DNA of 37,907 nt from Cytobacillus sp. IB215665 (GCF_033963835.1 NZ_JAXBME010000028.1:1-37907); one strand, 5' to 3'; counted from the stretch's first letter, positions 23,545 through 30,370 are shown. Translations and numbers: made by a program. The notes: generated by a model not told the origin, from the letters alone.

Positions 23545-24366
23545 TTAACCATCTAATCCTTCGAAATTAATATCCATAATAAAATCTTCAAGAGTAAATT
23601 CGGTAATGTTGCAATACTCCTTTAAATCTCCCCAGAAATCCCATCCATTATCACATGATTCAATGGGAACAACCTCAGCCTCCAAATTATAGTCATAATC
23701 CATTTCTGAGACAAAACCATATCTGACTAATATTTCATAGTGGTCTCTAATCTGGCTTGGATCACTGACCACACTTCTCAATTCGCTTGCCAAAATTACT
23801 GGCCCTGTTCCAGTGGCACTAGATCGGTGTAACATAATTTGAAAGACACGCCGTGTATCATATGGAAGTTTTGCCAACTCACTAGCCCATTCGTTAACAT
23901 CTTTAGTTATTTCATATAATTCTTTCTGGTTATGCCCCCAGTCTAATTCCTTATTAATTCCTTTACAGTTTTTGGCTAATGTAGAATATTGTGATTCAGT
24001 TATATCACTGATTGATTCTTGAATCTTTGATACAATATCTGTATATTTTTTTTCATGTTTTTTCTTCATGTTTTTTAAAACCGAAACTGAATATTTTTTA
24101 ACATCATCAGTGACTATATGATGTTCATAACAAAGTAACATCAAGTTAGAATAAGCTCTTCTCTCTTCGTCTGTTTGCTTGGGATTGAATCTCGGTCCAC
24201 CTGGCATAGCTGCTTCAATATGACACACTTGACCAATAAAATTTCCATCTTTATCTATCAACAATTGTGTACATCCAGGAAAAGCGCATTGATTTCCTGA
24301 TTTTAAATATAGCTCTCTTAACACTTTTGTTTTCGGTGATAGCCTTTTCACATTACTGTGAGTCAT
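23545..24366 (-). CDS. HNH nuclease-domain protein, copy 1
   Basis: A 273-residue paralogue of the 22532-23368 gene. The HNH parts are QCAFPGC, IGQVCHIEAAMPGGPRFN and NLMLLCYEHHIVTD. Its C-terminal domain (GHNQKELYEITKDVNEW..., IMLHRSSATG, GWDFWGDLKEYCNI) is related to that of copy 2 but clearly diverged. It starts 20 bases after the intact RHH gene with AGGAGG, in one operon with parA. A conserved nuclease half with a changing second half suggests the C-terminus sets target or trigger. Confidence 0.75.
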   Translation of the reverse strand: MTHSNVKRLSPKTKVLRELYLKSGNQCAFPGCTQLLIDKDGNFIGQVCHIEAAMPGGPRFNPKQTDEERRAYSNLMLLCYEHHIVTDDVKKYSVSVLKNMKKKHEKKYTDIVSKIQESISDITESQYSTLAKNCKGINKELDWGHNQKELYEITKDVNEWASELAKLPYDTRRVFQIMLHRSSATGTGPVILASELRSVVSDPSQIRDHYEILVRYGFVSEMDYDYNLEAEVVPIESCDNGWDFWGDLKEYCNITEFTLEDFIMDINFEGLDG

Positions 24367-24386
24367 AACAAACCTCCTAAGATAAG

Positions 24387-24668
24387 TTATTGGTTATTAT
24401 TGTTATCGGTTAAATATTTTTCAAGTGCGTCTTCTATAATTAAATAAATATTTCTTTCTTCTAATAGAGCTTTCATTTTCACTTTTTTGTGTAAATCAGT
24501 TCTTAAGTCGAAGGAAACTCTCTTCCTTTCAATCTTCGTTTCTTCTTTTATTTCTACGTTGTTTTCTTCTTGGTTTCCTTCTACACTTTTGCTCAAAACC
24601 ATTGAAGGTGTAATTGTTCTTTGTTGACGTTTTTTTTCTTTGATTTCATCTATTTTTGACACGTTCAA
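24387..24668 (-). CDS. RHH partition protein (ParG/CopG-like)
   Basis: A 93-residue protein with a flexible, charged N-terminal half and a C-terminal ribbon-helix-helix: RVSFDLRTDLHKKVKMKALLEE then YLIIEDALEKYL. Its gene overlaps the end of parA by 23 bases. A ParA followed by a small RHH protein is the type Ib partition layout: the RHH binds the centromere and represses the operon, and its flexible arm touches ParA. The sequence fits; the centromere is not proven. Confidence 0.82.
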   Translation of the reverse strand: MNVSKIDEIKEKKRQQRTITPSMVLSKSVEGNQEENNVEIKEETKIERKRVSFDLRTDLHKKVKMKALLEERNIYLIIEDALEKYLTDNNNNQ

Positions 24669-25440
24669 TCAACTCCTTATAAAATTCTTGATATTGTATT
24701 AAAGCTTGACTTAATTCTTTGTTGTCCTCAAATCCGTGAACAGATAAGCGACCTGTTTGAGCTTTACGAGTAATAATTGTGTTAAAAACTAATTCAGGGT
24801 AGTCCTCTGCAATCAATTCATTAAATGCTTTAGCATCTGATCGACGGACATCATTCATAGTTCGCAATATTCCTAGTACACTAGTATTCCTGTTTCCAAT
24901 TTGATTCGCTGCATCAACTGAGTCCATGAAATTAGGTATTGCTGAATAACACCAGTTAGAGCACTCATACATAACTACAACATACTCAGAAGCACATAGT
25001 GCATTTGTTGTTTGCTCAGATAATGATGGAGCTGTATCTACAACTATAAAATCATAGTGATCTCTTACCTCGTCAAGAAGTTTATCTAAGATTAGACTAG
25101 GGTTCCCCTTGTAAGGTTGACTTTCCCCTAAATAAGTTTGTCCAGTATAAATCCATCTAGGAAATGTGGCCAAGAAATTATTCGCTGGCAATATATCTAG
25201 GTTGTCATTTACTTCAAATATAAAATTAGACGTTGTATTTTTTTGCATAGCTTCAAGTATAGATCTACCCACAAATTCATTCGATGGGATTTGTGTTAGT
25301 AGCTCAGTTAAGTTACCTTGCGAGTCCATATCTATTGCTAAAACTTTAAAATCTTTGCTTAACAAATGTGCTAGAATCCCCGTTGTTGTTGACTTCCCAG
25401 ATCCACCTTTTTGTATACCCATCGTTATTGTTACAGCCAT
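24646..25440 (-). CDS. parA: ParA-family partition ATPase
   Basis: A 264-residue ParA with the deviant Walker A IQKGGSGKST near residue 9, the switch region AIDMDSQGNLTELL near 35, and the Walker B FIVVDTAPSL near 135. It lacks the extra N-terminal DNA-binding domain of large ParA proteins, as expected for type Ib. It would move plasmid copies over the nucleoid. It starts behind GGAGGTGAGGAA and heads the operon parA, RHH, HNH, RHH remnant, HNH. Confidence 0.93.
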   Translation of the reverse strand: MAVTITMGIQKGGSGKSTTTGILAHLLSKDFKVLAIDMDSQGNLTELLTQIPSNEFVGRSILEAMQKNTTSNFIFEVNDNLDILPANNFLATFPRWIYTGQTYLGESQPYKGNPSLILDKLLDEVRDHYDFIVVDTAPSLSEQTTNALCASEYVVVMYECSNWCYSAIPNFMDSVDAANQIGNRNTSVLGILRTMNDVRRSDAKAFNELIAEDYPELVFNTIITRKAQTGRLSVHGFEDNKELSQALIQYQEFYKELIERVKNR

Positions 25441-25550
25441 TTCCTCACCTCCAATTTATCGAATAAACGTTGTTTTAAATATTCTAATATTCAATTCTTC
25501 GCTTCTTCTTTTATTTATTCGCTATTAATTTTATATTTCCTTCTAGAATA
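25441..25550. promoter_or_regulatory. parA upstream region with inverted CGAATAAA / TTTATTCG
   Basis: CGAATAAA (25460-25467) and TTTATTCG (about 25514-25521) are inverted across about 45 AT-rich bases before parA. AATAAACG recurs as 25462-25469 here, in the dyad at 22086-22101, and in inverted form at 22512-22519 and 23485-23492. This is the best candidate for a partition site or RHH operator. Confidence 0.4.
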
Positions 25551-26117
25551 TTAGCTATATTTCACAGGAACTTTTTTTATCTTTCTTTCTTTGGCAGCAA
25601 GATAACGAGTATATCCATCTTCAAGAGATTTTGTTTCTTTATTTATTACAATCGGCTCATCTATTGTTCCATGTTTATCTATATAGTCAAACCTTTCTAA
25701 TAATTTTCGTTCTTGTGGGTTACTGTTTCGAAAAGAATCTGAAATAGTAATTTCGCTTAAAACACAAAAACCTTGAGTTTCTTTTGGAACATCGATATGT
25801 TTACCTTTATGTGGCTCTACTATATGAATCTCTGTACATATTACACCTATTTCCCCAGGACACAAGTCCATAGGTATGTTTAAAGTAGGTTCGCCTTCAA
25901 TAAACAAATTGTGATTACGAAACTCCTCTTTATCAATCATTAGTTTTTTCAATTGTTCTTTATTTATGAAAACCGTGTATTCAATACATTCACTTACAGG
26001 CAAAGAACTAGGGGAAAAAGGAGCCCCACAATCTTGTATATCAAAAGCATATGAATTTTTTTTTATTTTCCTTAGTTCACTAGTGGCTTTAGCAGAAAGT
26101 GTTATCCTGTGTGGCAT
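25551..26117 (-). CDS. ParB/sulfiredoxin-fold protein
   Basis: I start it at the ATG read from 26117, behind AAAGGAGTGAACTAC, giving 188 residues. The C-terminal part ERFDYIDKHGTIDEPIVINKETKSLEDGYTRYLAAKERKIKKVPV matches the ParB N-terminal fold, with DGYTRYLAA in place of the GxxRxxA motif. The first 110 residues are unassigned. It lies between rep and parA. It lacks the usual ParB helix-turn-helix, so it is not an ordinary ParB; a nuclease or a replication-partition link is possible. Confidence 0.6.
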   Translation of the reverse strand: MPHRITLSAKATSELRKIKKNSYAFDIQDCGAPFSPSSLPVSECIEYTVFINKEQLKKLMIDKEEFRNHNLFIEGEPTLNIPMDLCPGEIGVICTEIHIVEPHKGKHIDVPKETQGFCVLSEITISDSFRNSNPQERKLLERFDYIDKHGTIDEPIVINKETKSLEDGYTRYLAAKERKIKKVPVKYS

Positions 26118-26140
26118 GTAGTTCACTCCTTTTTTTAAAA

Positions 26141-27118
26141 TTATTGTCTGAATATATCTTCCAATTTATTAATAGCATCTTTATTCCCTTTATCAGCAAG
26201 TTTTTTCAAAAGGTTAATATCTTCATCAGTAAAGCTATCATTCATATCATTTTGCTGCTCTATTCCATGCCAATCTGGAACAATCTCTTTTCTAATTGGA
26301 GCACTTACAGATTTTTGCTGAGATACATTTTGTAATTCAATACGCTTTTTAACTGCATTATTCAACCTAGCTTTTATGTTCTTTATCTTACCAGGTGTTT
26401 TTTCTAGTGAAAATTCAAGAGCATCAGCATATATGTATTCGTTACAACGATCTATGTTGGCTTTATAATGTTCCTCAATTTTAATCACATTTATAGAATC
26501 ATCTATCAATCTATCGGTATTTCGGTTTAGTACATTCTTGATAGGGGAGGGTACATCTAATTCATAGATCTGTTCACTGATAGATAGATTTTTATTTTTA
26601 ATAAGATTTTTATTTTTAGATATTTTCTTTTTAGTGTTAACTTGAGGTTTACACGACCGTGTTAACTTTTGGTTTACACGGTCCGTGTTAACTTGAGGTT
26701 CACACGGTTGATTTTTTCTCCATGCAATTCGTTCTTTTGGCTTTGGATCAGGCAATCTACTTTCTCCAACCAACTGTAAACACTTATCAACCAATGGTTT
26801 AAAGTTATAAATGTTACTTTGGAATTCTCCTTTGTCATTAAACCTTTGCCCAACTTCAATTAGTTTTTTATCCAACAGAGAATTAATCATTTTAGTAATA
26901 GCATGACGTTTTACACCTAAATGATCACAAATTGTATCTTGGCTAGGATAAGGATCTCGTGCATCATGTTTGTATGTGAGAAGTATTGAAATAAATCCAT
27001 ACTCTGCATGGGTTATTCCTAATTTTCTATAGCTGCGTATTATTAAATTTGGTATTGCTGTAAAACCTTCATCAAGTATTGGTGTGCCCCACATTATTTC
27101 CAGTCTATTATTTTCCAT
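26141..27118 (-). CDS. Plasmid replication initiator (RepN-like)
   Basis: A 325-residue initiator. The N-terminal domain (AIPNLIIRSYRKLGITHAEYGFISILLTYKH, then YPSQDTICDHLGVKRHAITKMINSLLDKKLIEV) is the winged helix of RepN/DnaD-like Bacillus theta plasmid initiators. The middle (about 135-165) is encoded by the three iterons, seen in the protein as EPQVNT, QKLTRS, KPQVNT. The C-terminus is charged. Iterons inside the rep gene are known for pLS32-type RepN. Rep would bind them and open the origin. It has a long leader from an extended -10 promoter (27361-27390). Confidence 0.82.
   Translation of the reverse strand: MENNRLEIMWGTPILDEGFTAIPNLIIRSYRKLGITHAEYGFISILLTYKHDARDPYPSQDTICDHLGVKRHAITKMINSLLDKKLIEVGQRFNDKGEFQSNIYNFKPLVDKCLQLVGESRLPDPKPKERIAWRKNQPCEPQVNTDRVNQKLTRSCKPQVNTKKKISKNKNLIKNKNLSISEQIYELDVPSPIKNVLNRNTDRLIDDSINVIKIEEHYKANIDRCNEYIYADALEFSLEKTPGKIKNIKARLNNAVKKRIELQNVSQQKSVSAPIRKEIVPDWHGIEQQNDMNDSFTDEDINLLKKLADKGNKDAINKLEDIFRQ
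26634..26710. repeat. Three iterons inside rep, probable origin
   Basis: On the + strand three direct repeats of 25, 26 and about 26 bp start at 26634, 26659 and 26685. Each begins GTGTTAACTT and continues (GAG or TTG) GTTYACACG. Identity is high, and the units shift reading frame within rep, so selection acts on the DNA. They are the likely Rep-binding origin repeats. Confidence 0.82.
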
Positions 27119-27144
27119 ACAAAAAAGACTCTCCCTTCATTTGG

Positions 27145-27319
27145 AAAAGCCTGCCGTTAGCCATCTATAAATTTAATAACCTAAATTTGCATGATATGAC
27201 AAAAGAAAACATGAAAAAGCATAGTTTTCCTGTTGCAAAAATGCCTAAACTTAGATACAATTTAGATATAAATGATGATGGTCTGCCCTAAAGTTTGGTC
27301 GCTGTAGGGGCAGGCTTTT
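27145..27319. repeat. Long-range inverted repeat in the rep leader
   Basis: AAAAGCCTGCC (27145-27155) and GGCAGGCTTTT (27309-27319) are perfect 11-bp complements. The second arm overlaps a competing hairpin CTGCCCT (27283-27289) / AGGGGCAG (27306-27313). In the rep mRNA (- strand) the first arm lies about 25-35 bases before the start, near the ribosome site, so the two folds could switch rep translation. Confidence 0.6.
27196..27291 (+). CDS. Possible 31-aa peptide upstream of rep
   Basis: An open frame MTKENMKKHSFPVAKMPKL... runs opposite to the rep leader and ends next to a + strand terminator. There is no good ribosome site, so the transcript may be an antisense RNA against the rep leader rather than an mRNA. 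A weak promoter (TTGGAA at 27141, TATAAA at 27166, spacer 19) is possible. Confidence 0.25.
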   Translation: MTKENMKKHSFPVAKMPKLRYNLDINDDGLP

Positions 27320-27331
27320 ATTTTTGTTTTT
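27283..27331 (+). terminator. Terminator of a + strand transcript opposite the rep leader
   Basis: The hairpin CTGCCCT / AGGGGCAG followed by GCTTTTATTTTTG and nine T. No known + strand gene ends here, so it implies a short + strand RNA antisense to the rep leader. Confidence 0.65.
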
Positions 27332-27360
27332 TTTTATGTAAAATTTTTTCTCTTTTAATA

Positions 27361-27390
27361 ATCATAGCACGATAGATTAAAAAATGACAA
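27361..27390 (-). promoter_or_regulatory. rep promoter with extended -10
   Basis: Read on the - strand: TTGTCA (27385-27390), an 18-base spacer, and TATGAT (27361-27366) preceded by TGC. Transcription would start near 27354 and give a leader of about 235 bases before rep. Confidence 0.65.
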
Positions 27391-27551
27391 TGCTATTTTG
27401 ATAGATAACCATTATGTAATAGAACATAACCTACCGTGACGAGTTTTGAACCAAAGAAGCCGTGAGCCTAGTGCCAATGGCTTTTTTGTGCGGTATCCCC
27501 ATGTCCTACAACTTATGAGCCTAGGATTAAGCCCATAGTATACCCCTATGG

Positions 27552-27569
27552 GGACTAAAATTTTAGTCC
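27552..27569. repeat. Perfect 18-bp palindrome
   Basis: GGACTAAAATTTTAGTCC, widened to GGGG...CCCC with one extra T, directly after CCCCTATGGGG. It is a probable protein-binding or structural site in the rep upstream region. Confidence 0.75.
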
Positions 27570-27903
27570 TCCCCAAAGATGTTTAAAGATGTTAAGCTCT
27601 ATGTAAGCACTTAAGTTGCGTGCCCTTCAAACTTTTTTAAGCCTACAAACATTGGTATAGCAAGGTTTCAACAACGAAACCCAAAATATAAGTATATTCA
27701 TTTTTTATTACGAAAACGAGAGTATTTGGGAGCATTTAGGGTGTAGGGCGTGCAGAATCACGTCTCATGCCCAAAGATTTTTTGCAAGTAAATATGCTAG
27801 CATAATTTCAAACTAATCAATTGTGAAATAAAGGGATTATAGCAAGTTAATTGAATGGGAATCTAGCGCTGTATTAATATTCCAAATTCGCACAAAAAAT
27901 AAT

Positions 27904-27942
27904 TTGTAAATTTATTTACAGGTGGTATGATGAAAGTATAAC
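27904..27942 (+). promoter_or_regulatory. Two overlapping + strand promoters at a dyad
   Basis: TTGTAA (27904-27909) with TATGAT (27926-27931), spacer 16, and TTTACA (27915-27920) with TATAAC (27937-27942), spacer 16. The dyad TGTAAAT-TT-ATTTACA (27905-27920) covers the -35 region. Transcripts would run antisense to the XRE gene at 28023. Confidence 0.45.
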
Positions 27943-27990
27943 AAAATTTGTATTTTTTGCTAGAAAACGAACAAGGTAAGTGTTAGAATA

Positions 27991-28004
27991 AGAACAGACG
28001 TTCG
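27991..28004. promoter_or_regulatory. LexA (SOS) box-like site
   Basis: AGAACAGACGTTCG matches the Bacillus LexA consensus CGAAC-N4-GTTCG except for the first base. It lies between the + strand promoters and the 3' end of the XRE gene. Confidence 0.4.
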
Positions 28005-28022
28005 ATTCTTTGAGTAAAAAAA

Positions 28023-28277
28023 TTAGCTATCTATATCTTGCTCTTCGTAGTAAAATAGATCGCCAACGTCGTATTTTTTATCAATACCTTTTTCGGTTGC
28101 AAATTGATTAAGTGTCTGAATGAGTTCAAACAGGGTGCTCATACGAATGCCTTTCATTCGATTGTTGACTAGATCAGAGATTGTACTTTTTCGAATACCA
28201 CTATCGAGTGCAATTCGATATAATGACAAATCTAATTCTTCAAGAATCTCATTTAGTCTACAATGAATGCCGTTCAT
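28023..28277 (-). CDS. XRE-family regulator divergent from aimR
   Basis: An 84-residue Cro/CI-like protein with the helix-turn-helix LSLYRIALDSGIRKSTISDLVNNRMKGIRMSTLFELI and an acidic tail. ATG read from 28277 follows AAGGA. It is divergent from aimR across 348 bases, so it may regulate aimR and itself. Two copies of TGYCTAAATTT (about 28304 and 28351) lie before it and could be its operators. Confidence 0.8.
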   Translation of the reverse strand: MNGIHCRLNEILEELDLSLYRIALDSGIRKSTISDLVNNRMKGIRMSTLFELIQTLNQFATEKGIDKKYDVGDLFYYEEQDIDS

Positions 28278-28625
28278 GCGTGATACCGTCCTTCGTATCT
28301 AGGTGTCTAAATTTTAATAGAGTAAGATAAGGCATTAGTCACGATTAACGTGCCTAAATTTCAAAACATATATTGCATAAACTGAAAAAAATTAGTAGAT
28401 TAATAAGTATAAAAGTCGGAATGTTCATAAAAAAATAATCCCTCACCTTAACCACGACGAAAAGGTGAGGGGGTGTATCCTACGCTCGCTAAAGGATAGG
28501 ATACTCTATTATACTATCAAAAATTGGACGGTTTTTCCATTATTTTTGAGGTGGATATAGAGCTAATCCTTTTGCGAGTAGGCATAGGATTAGCTTTTTA
28601 TATTTTAAGGGGGGGGGGACGCACA
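28278..28625. promoter_or_regulatory. Divergent control region and aimR leader
   Basis: Without a gene. It holds a direct repeat TGTCTAAATTT / TGCCTAAATTT, a perfect hairpin CCCTCACCTT / AAGGTGAGGG (28440-28471), a dyad GTATCCTA-N14-TAGGATAC (28475-28504) just before a TATACT -10 box (28510-28515) with no good -35, the terminator at 28561-28600 and a run of ten G (28609-28618). The -10 without -35 next to a dyad suggests an activator-dependent aimR promoter. Confidence 0.55.
28561..28600 (+). terminator. Terminator or attenuator in the aimR leader
   Basis: Perfect 10-bp arms AGCTAATCCT / AGGATTAGCT followed by TTTTTATATTTT. It ends 26 bases before the aimR start and no + strand gene lies upstream, so it probably limits aimR transcription. 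Confidence 0.75.
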
Positions 28626-29843
28626 TTGACCTCTAATACAAAAACAAAACCTAACATCAATAGATTTGGAGAAGTGCTCAACGAAACAATCGAAAAATAT
28701 AATTTAGTGAAACAAGATATAGCTGATTTTTGTAATGTTGATAGCTCGATATTTTCAAAGTTGAAAAATGGAGGGGAGAGTAGTTTTGAGAAAATATTAC
28801 GCATAGTCAGGCGTATATGTGTTCTAACAGAACCTTCCAAAGAAAAAGAATTGATGTTAATCTATATTCAAGGGATAAGACAACCTAAAAATATCAAATG
28901 CGCAATGGAATATTCTGATACACATAATCAACTTGATGAATCCCAAATGTTGTGCGATAAAGCTTTTAAACTAGCTAATTGGGAGAATAAGTTAGATGAA
29001 TTTGCCGAACTTTACTCCTTAAGGTTAAAAAGGAAAAGAAATAACATTGCTTTAGAAGAGTGGTATGAAGAAATAATAAAATGTAAACCAAAGACCGATG
29101 AAATGAAAACATTTAGATCTTTGTTAATAATGCTTTATTACCACGATTCTGGGAAGTATCATAAAATTTTAGATGCTGTTACAGAAGTGAGGGTTTCGAT
29201 TGAGGAATTAGAAACTAACTACCTAAGGTTCTCTTTTGGAATGAGACTTAATCAACGATTACAGGCTGTATATTTACATAATATCTGTGATTTCGAAAAA
29301 GCGAGAACTCTTGCTATTGAGTCAAAAGAGAATCCTGTTGGTAGAAGGTTTGTTGCATACGCTAATTTAACAATTGGATTATCATATTTTCATGATAAAA
29401 CAAGCTCTAACAAAGCAATTGAGTATTTACAAAAGAGCGTGGACATTTATCTAGAAATTGAGGAACATGATATCGCCATGACTATCCTTGAGAAAATTGA
29501 TTTTATCAAAATATTTCACGGTATTGATATTTCGTTTGATACAATTAAACATCAACAAAATAAAGCTTTGTGGCTAATTTTAAACAATAAGCAAACAGAC
29601 GGTTTAAAAATCCTTAATGATTTAGATATTTCAAAAGGAAAGAATCCTTTGCGTGAGTATATAAAAGGGTTAGCTACAAACGATGTAACATATTTTTGGG
29701 AATCATTAATTACGTATATCAACGAAAGAGGAGACCGTTTATACGGAATCCTCCCAAGAGACCAACTTCTTAAACTAGGAGAAAGAGAAATAGCAATTAA
29801 CGGTTATTACGATACTAAAAAGGTAGGTGGACGAGGTGTTTAA
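28626..29843 (+). CDS. aimR: AimR-family arbitrium receptor and regulator
   Basis: About 405 residues, start TTG 28626 behind AAGGGGGGGGGG; the frame is open further up but through a terminator. An N-terminal XRE helix-turn-helix (LVKQDIADFCNVDSSIFSKLKNGG) precedes TPR-like helical repeats. It aligns by eye with SPbeta AimR: IKCAMEYSDTHNQLDE (AimR has SALEYADAN), TDEMKTFRSLLIML, LRFSFGMRLNQRLQAVYLHN, FEKARTLAIES and YANLTIGLSYFHDKTSSNKA. AimR activates the lytic-promoting aimX promoter until bound by the AimP peptide. The next gene overlaps by eight bases and encodes a secreted peptide, as required. Confidence 0.88.
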   Translation: MTSNTKTKPNINRFGEVLNETIEKYNLVKQDIADFCNVDSSIFSKLKNGGESSFEKILRIVRRICVLTEPSKEKELMLIYIQGIRQPKNIKCAMEYSDTHNQLDESQMLCDKAFKLANWENKLDEFAELYSLRLKRKRNNIALEEWYEEIIKCKPKTDEMKTFRSLLIMLYYHDSGKYHKILDAVTEVRVSIEELETNYLRFSFGMRLNQRLQAVYLHNICDFEKARTLAIESKENPVGRRFVAYANLTIGLSYFHDKTSSNKAIEYLQKSVDIYLEIEEHDIAMTILEKIDFIKIFHGIDISFDTIKHQQNKALWLILNNKQTDGLKILNDLDISKGKNPLREYIKGLATNDVTYFWESLITYINERGDRLYGILPRDQLLKLGEREIAINGYYDTKKVGGRGV

Positions 29844-30009
29844 AAAAACAGCATTAATAGCGACTATTGGATTCTCATTACTTCTAAGTCCAACAAGTAC
29901 ATCAGCGGACGAAAGTGATAAAACTGCAAATTTATTAATAAAAAATCCTAAAATTGAAATTGTTCACTTTAGTGGCGGCTCGGCAGATGAACCAGTCCCA
30001 GGAGATTAA
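29836..30009 (+). CDS. aimP: AimP-type signal peptide precursor, 57 aa
   Basis: GTG 29836 lies eight bases after AGGTAGG and overlaps the aimR end. The precursor has a clear signal peptide (MFKKTALIATIGFSLLLSP, cleavage likely after TSTSA), a charged pro-region and the C-terminus HFSGGSADEPVPGD. After export and trimming, a short C-terminal peptide would be re-imported by the oligopeptide permease and bind AimR. The precursor is longer than SPbeta AimP (43 residues), and the end is acidic rather than the xxxRGA/G type known to me. Confidence 0.82.
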   Translation: MFKKTALIATIGFSLLLSPTSTSADESDKTANLLIKNPKIEIVHFSGGSADEPVPGD

Positions 30010-30037
30010 AACCTAATATCAAAAATTCGTTATAAAG

Positions 30038-30080
30038 AAAGACGTAGCCTTTAAAAGGGTTGCGTCTTTCCGTGTTTTTG
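30038..30080 (+). terminator. Terminator of aimR-aimP
   Basis: AAAGACGTAGCCT / GGGTTGCGTCTTT with G-T pairs and a short A-rich loop, followed after CCG by GTTTTT. Confidence 0.75.
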
Positions 30081-30084
30081 GGAG

Positions 30085-30122
30085 ATTTGCCAAAATCTGA
30101 TTAGTGCAAGAAAATGGCAAAT
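30085..30122. promoter_or_regulatory. Candidate AimR operator ATTTGCCA-N22-TGGCAAAT
   Basis: Perfect 8-bp inverted arms (30085-30092 and 30115-30122) separated by 22 bases, directly after the aimP terminator. The right arm touches a TATTAT -10 box (30122-30127) that has no good -35. Known AimR operators are short inverted arms separated by about 25 bp at the aimX promoter, so spacing and place fit. Confidence 0.65.
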
Positions 30123-30155
30123 ATTATAAAAAAATAACAAGAGGAGTTGCTTCAC

Positions 30156-30347
30156 ATGGCAATGTCACTTCAAGACATGAACAAAAAAAGCGCAAAGGTT
30201 ATTAAATTCCCAAATAAAAAAATAGATACAGAGTTAGACGAAATCTCAGCTAAAGCGTTTGAATTAATGGATCAAGATAAGTGGCGGCATACTGCATTTG
30301 AGGATTGTATAGGTTCGACAGATTCTATATTTAAAAGCAGAAAATAA
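30156..30347 (+). CDS. Small protein at the aimX position, 63 aa
   Basis: ATG 30156 follows AAGAGGAG by ten bases. The protein MAMSLQDMNKKSAKVIKFP... is basic first and acidic later (TELDEISAKAFELMDQ), with no membrane segment. It is the first gene behind the candidate AimR-controlled promoter, the place of aimX in SPbeta-type phages, so it or its RNA may carry the lysis signal. No similarity to known AimX is claimed. Confidence 0.7.
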   Translation: MAMSLQDMNKKSAKVIKFPNKKIDTELDEISAKAFELMDQDKWRHTAFEDCIGSTDSIFKSRK

Positions 30348-30370
30348 AAATATAAAAGGGGTAATATTCT

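Larger units (their letters stand above)
27292..28022. other. Gene-free, structured region upstream of rep
   Basis: No gene is supported in these 730 bases. They hold the leader terminator and rep promoter, a hairpin AAAGAAGCC / GGCTTTTTT (about 27452-27487), CCCCTATGGGG (27543-27553) running into the perfect palindrome GGACTAAAATTTTAGTCC (27552-27569), a tandem AAAGATGTT repeat after it, an imperfect dyad about 27726-27776 with a T-run, a TGTAAAT-TT-ATTTACA dyad (27905-27920), two overlapping + strand promoters and a LexA-like box. It may be an origin-control region or encode a non-coding RNA. Confidence 0.6.

Noticed and set aside
25166-25528. A 120-residue + strand gene opposite parA
   Set aside because: It mirrors parA and its promoter region; parA has intact Walker motifs.
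27079-27291. A 70-residue + strand gene opposite the rep start
   Set aside because: The first half is antisense to rep and lacks a ribosome site; only the last 31 codons are kept as a weak possibility.
28524-28625. N-terminal extension of aimR from TTG 28524
   Set aside because: It runs through a perfect terminator, has no ribosome site and gives a hydrophobic stretch foreign to AimR.
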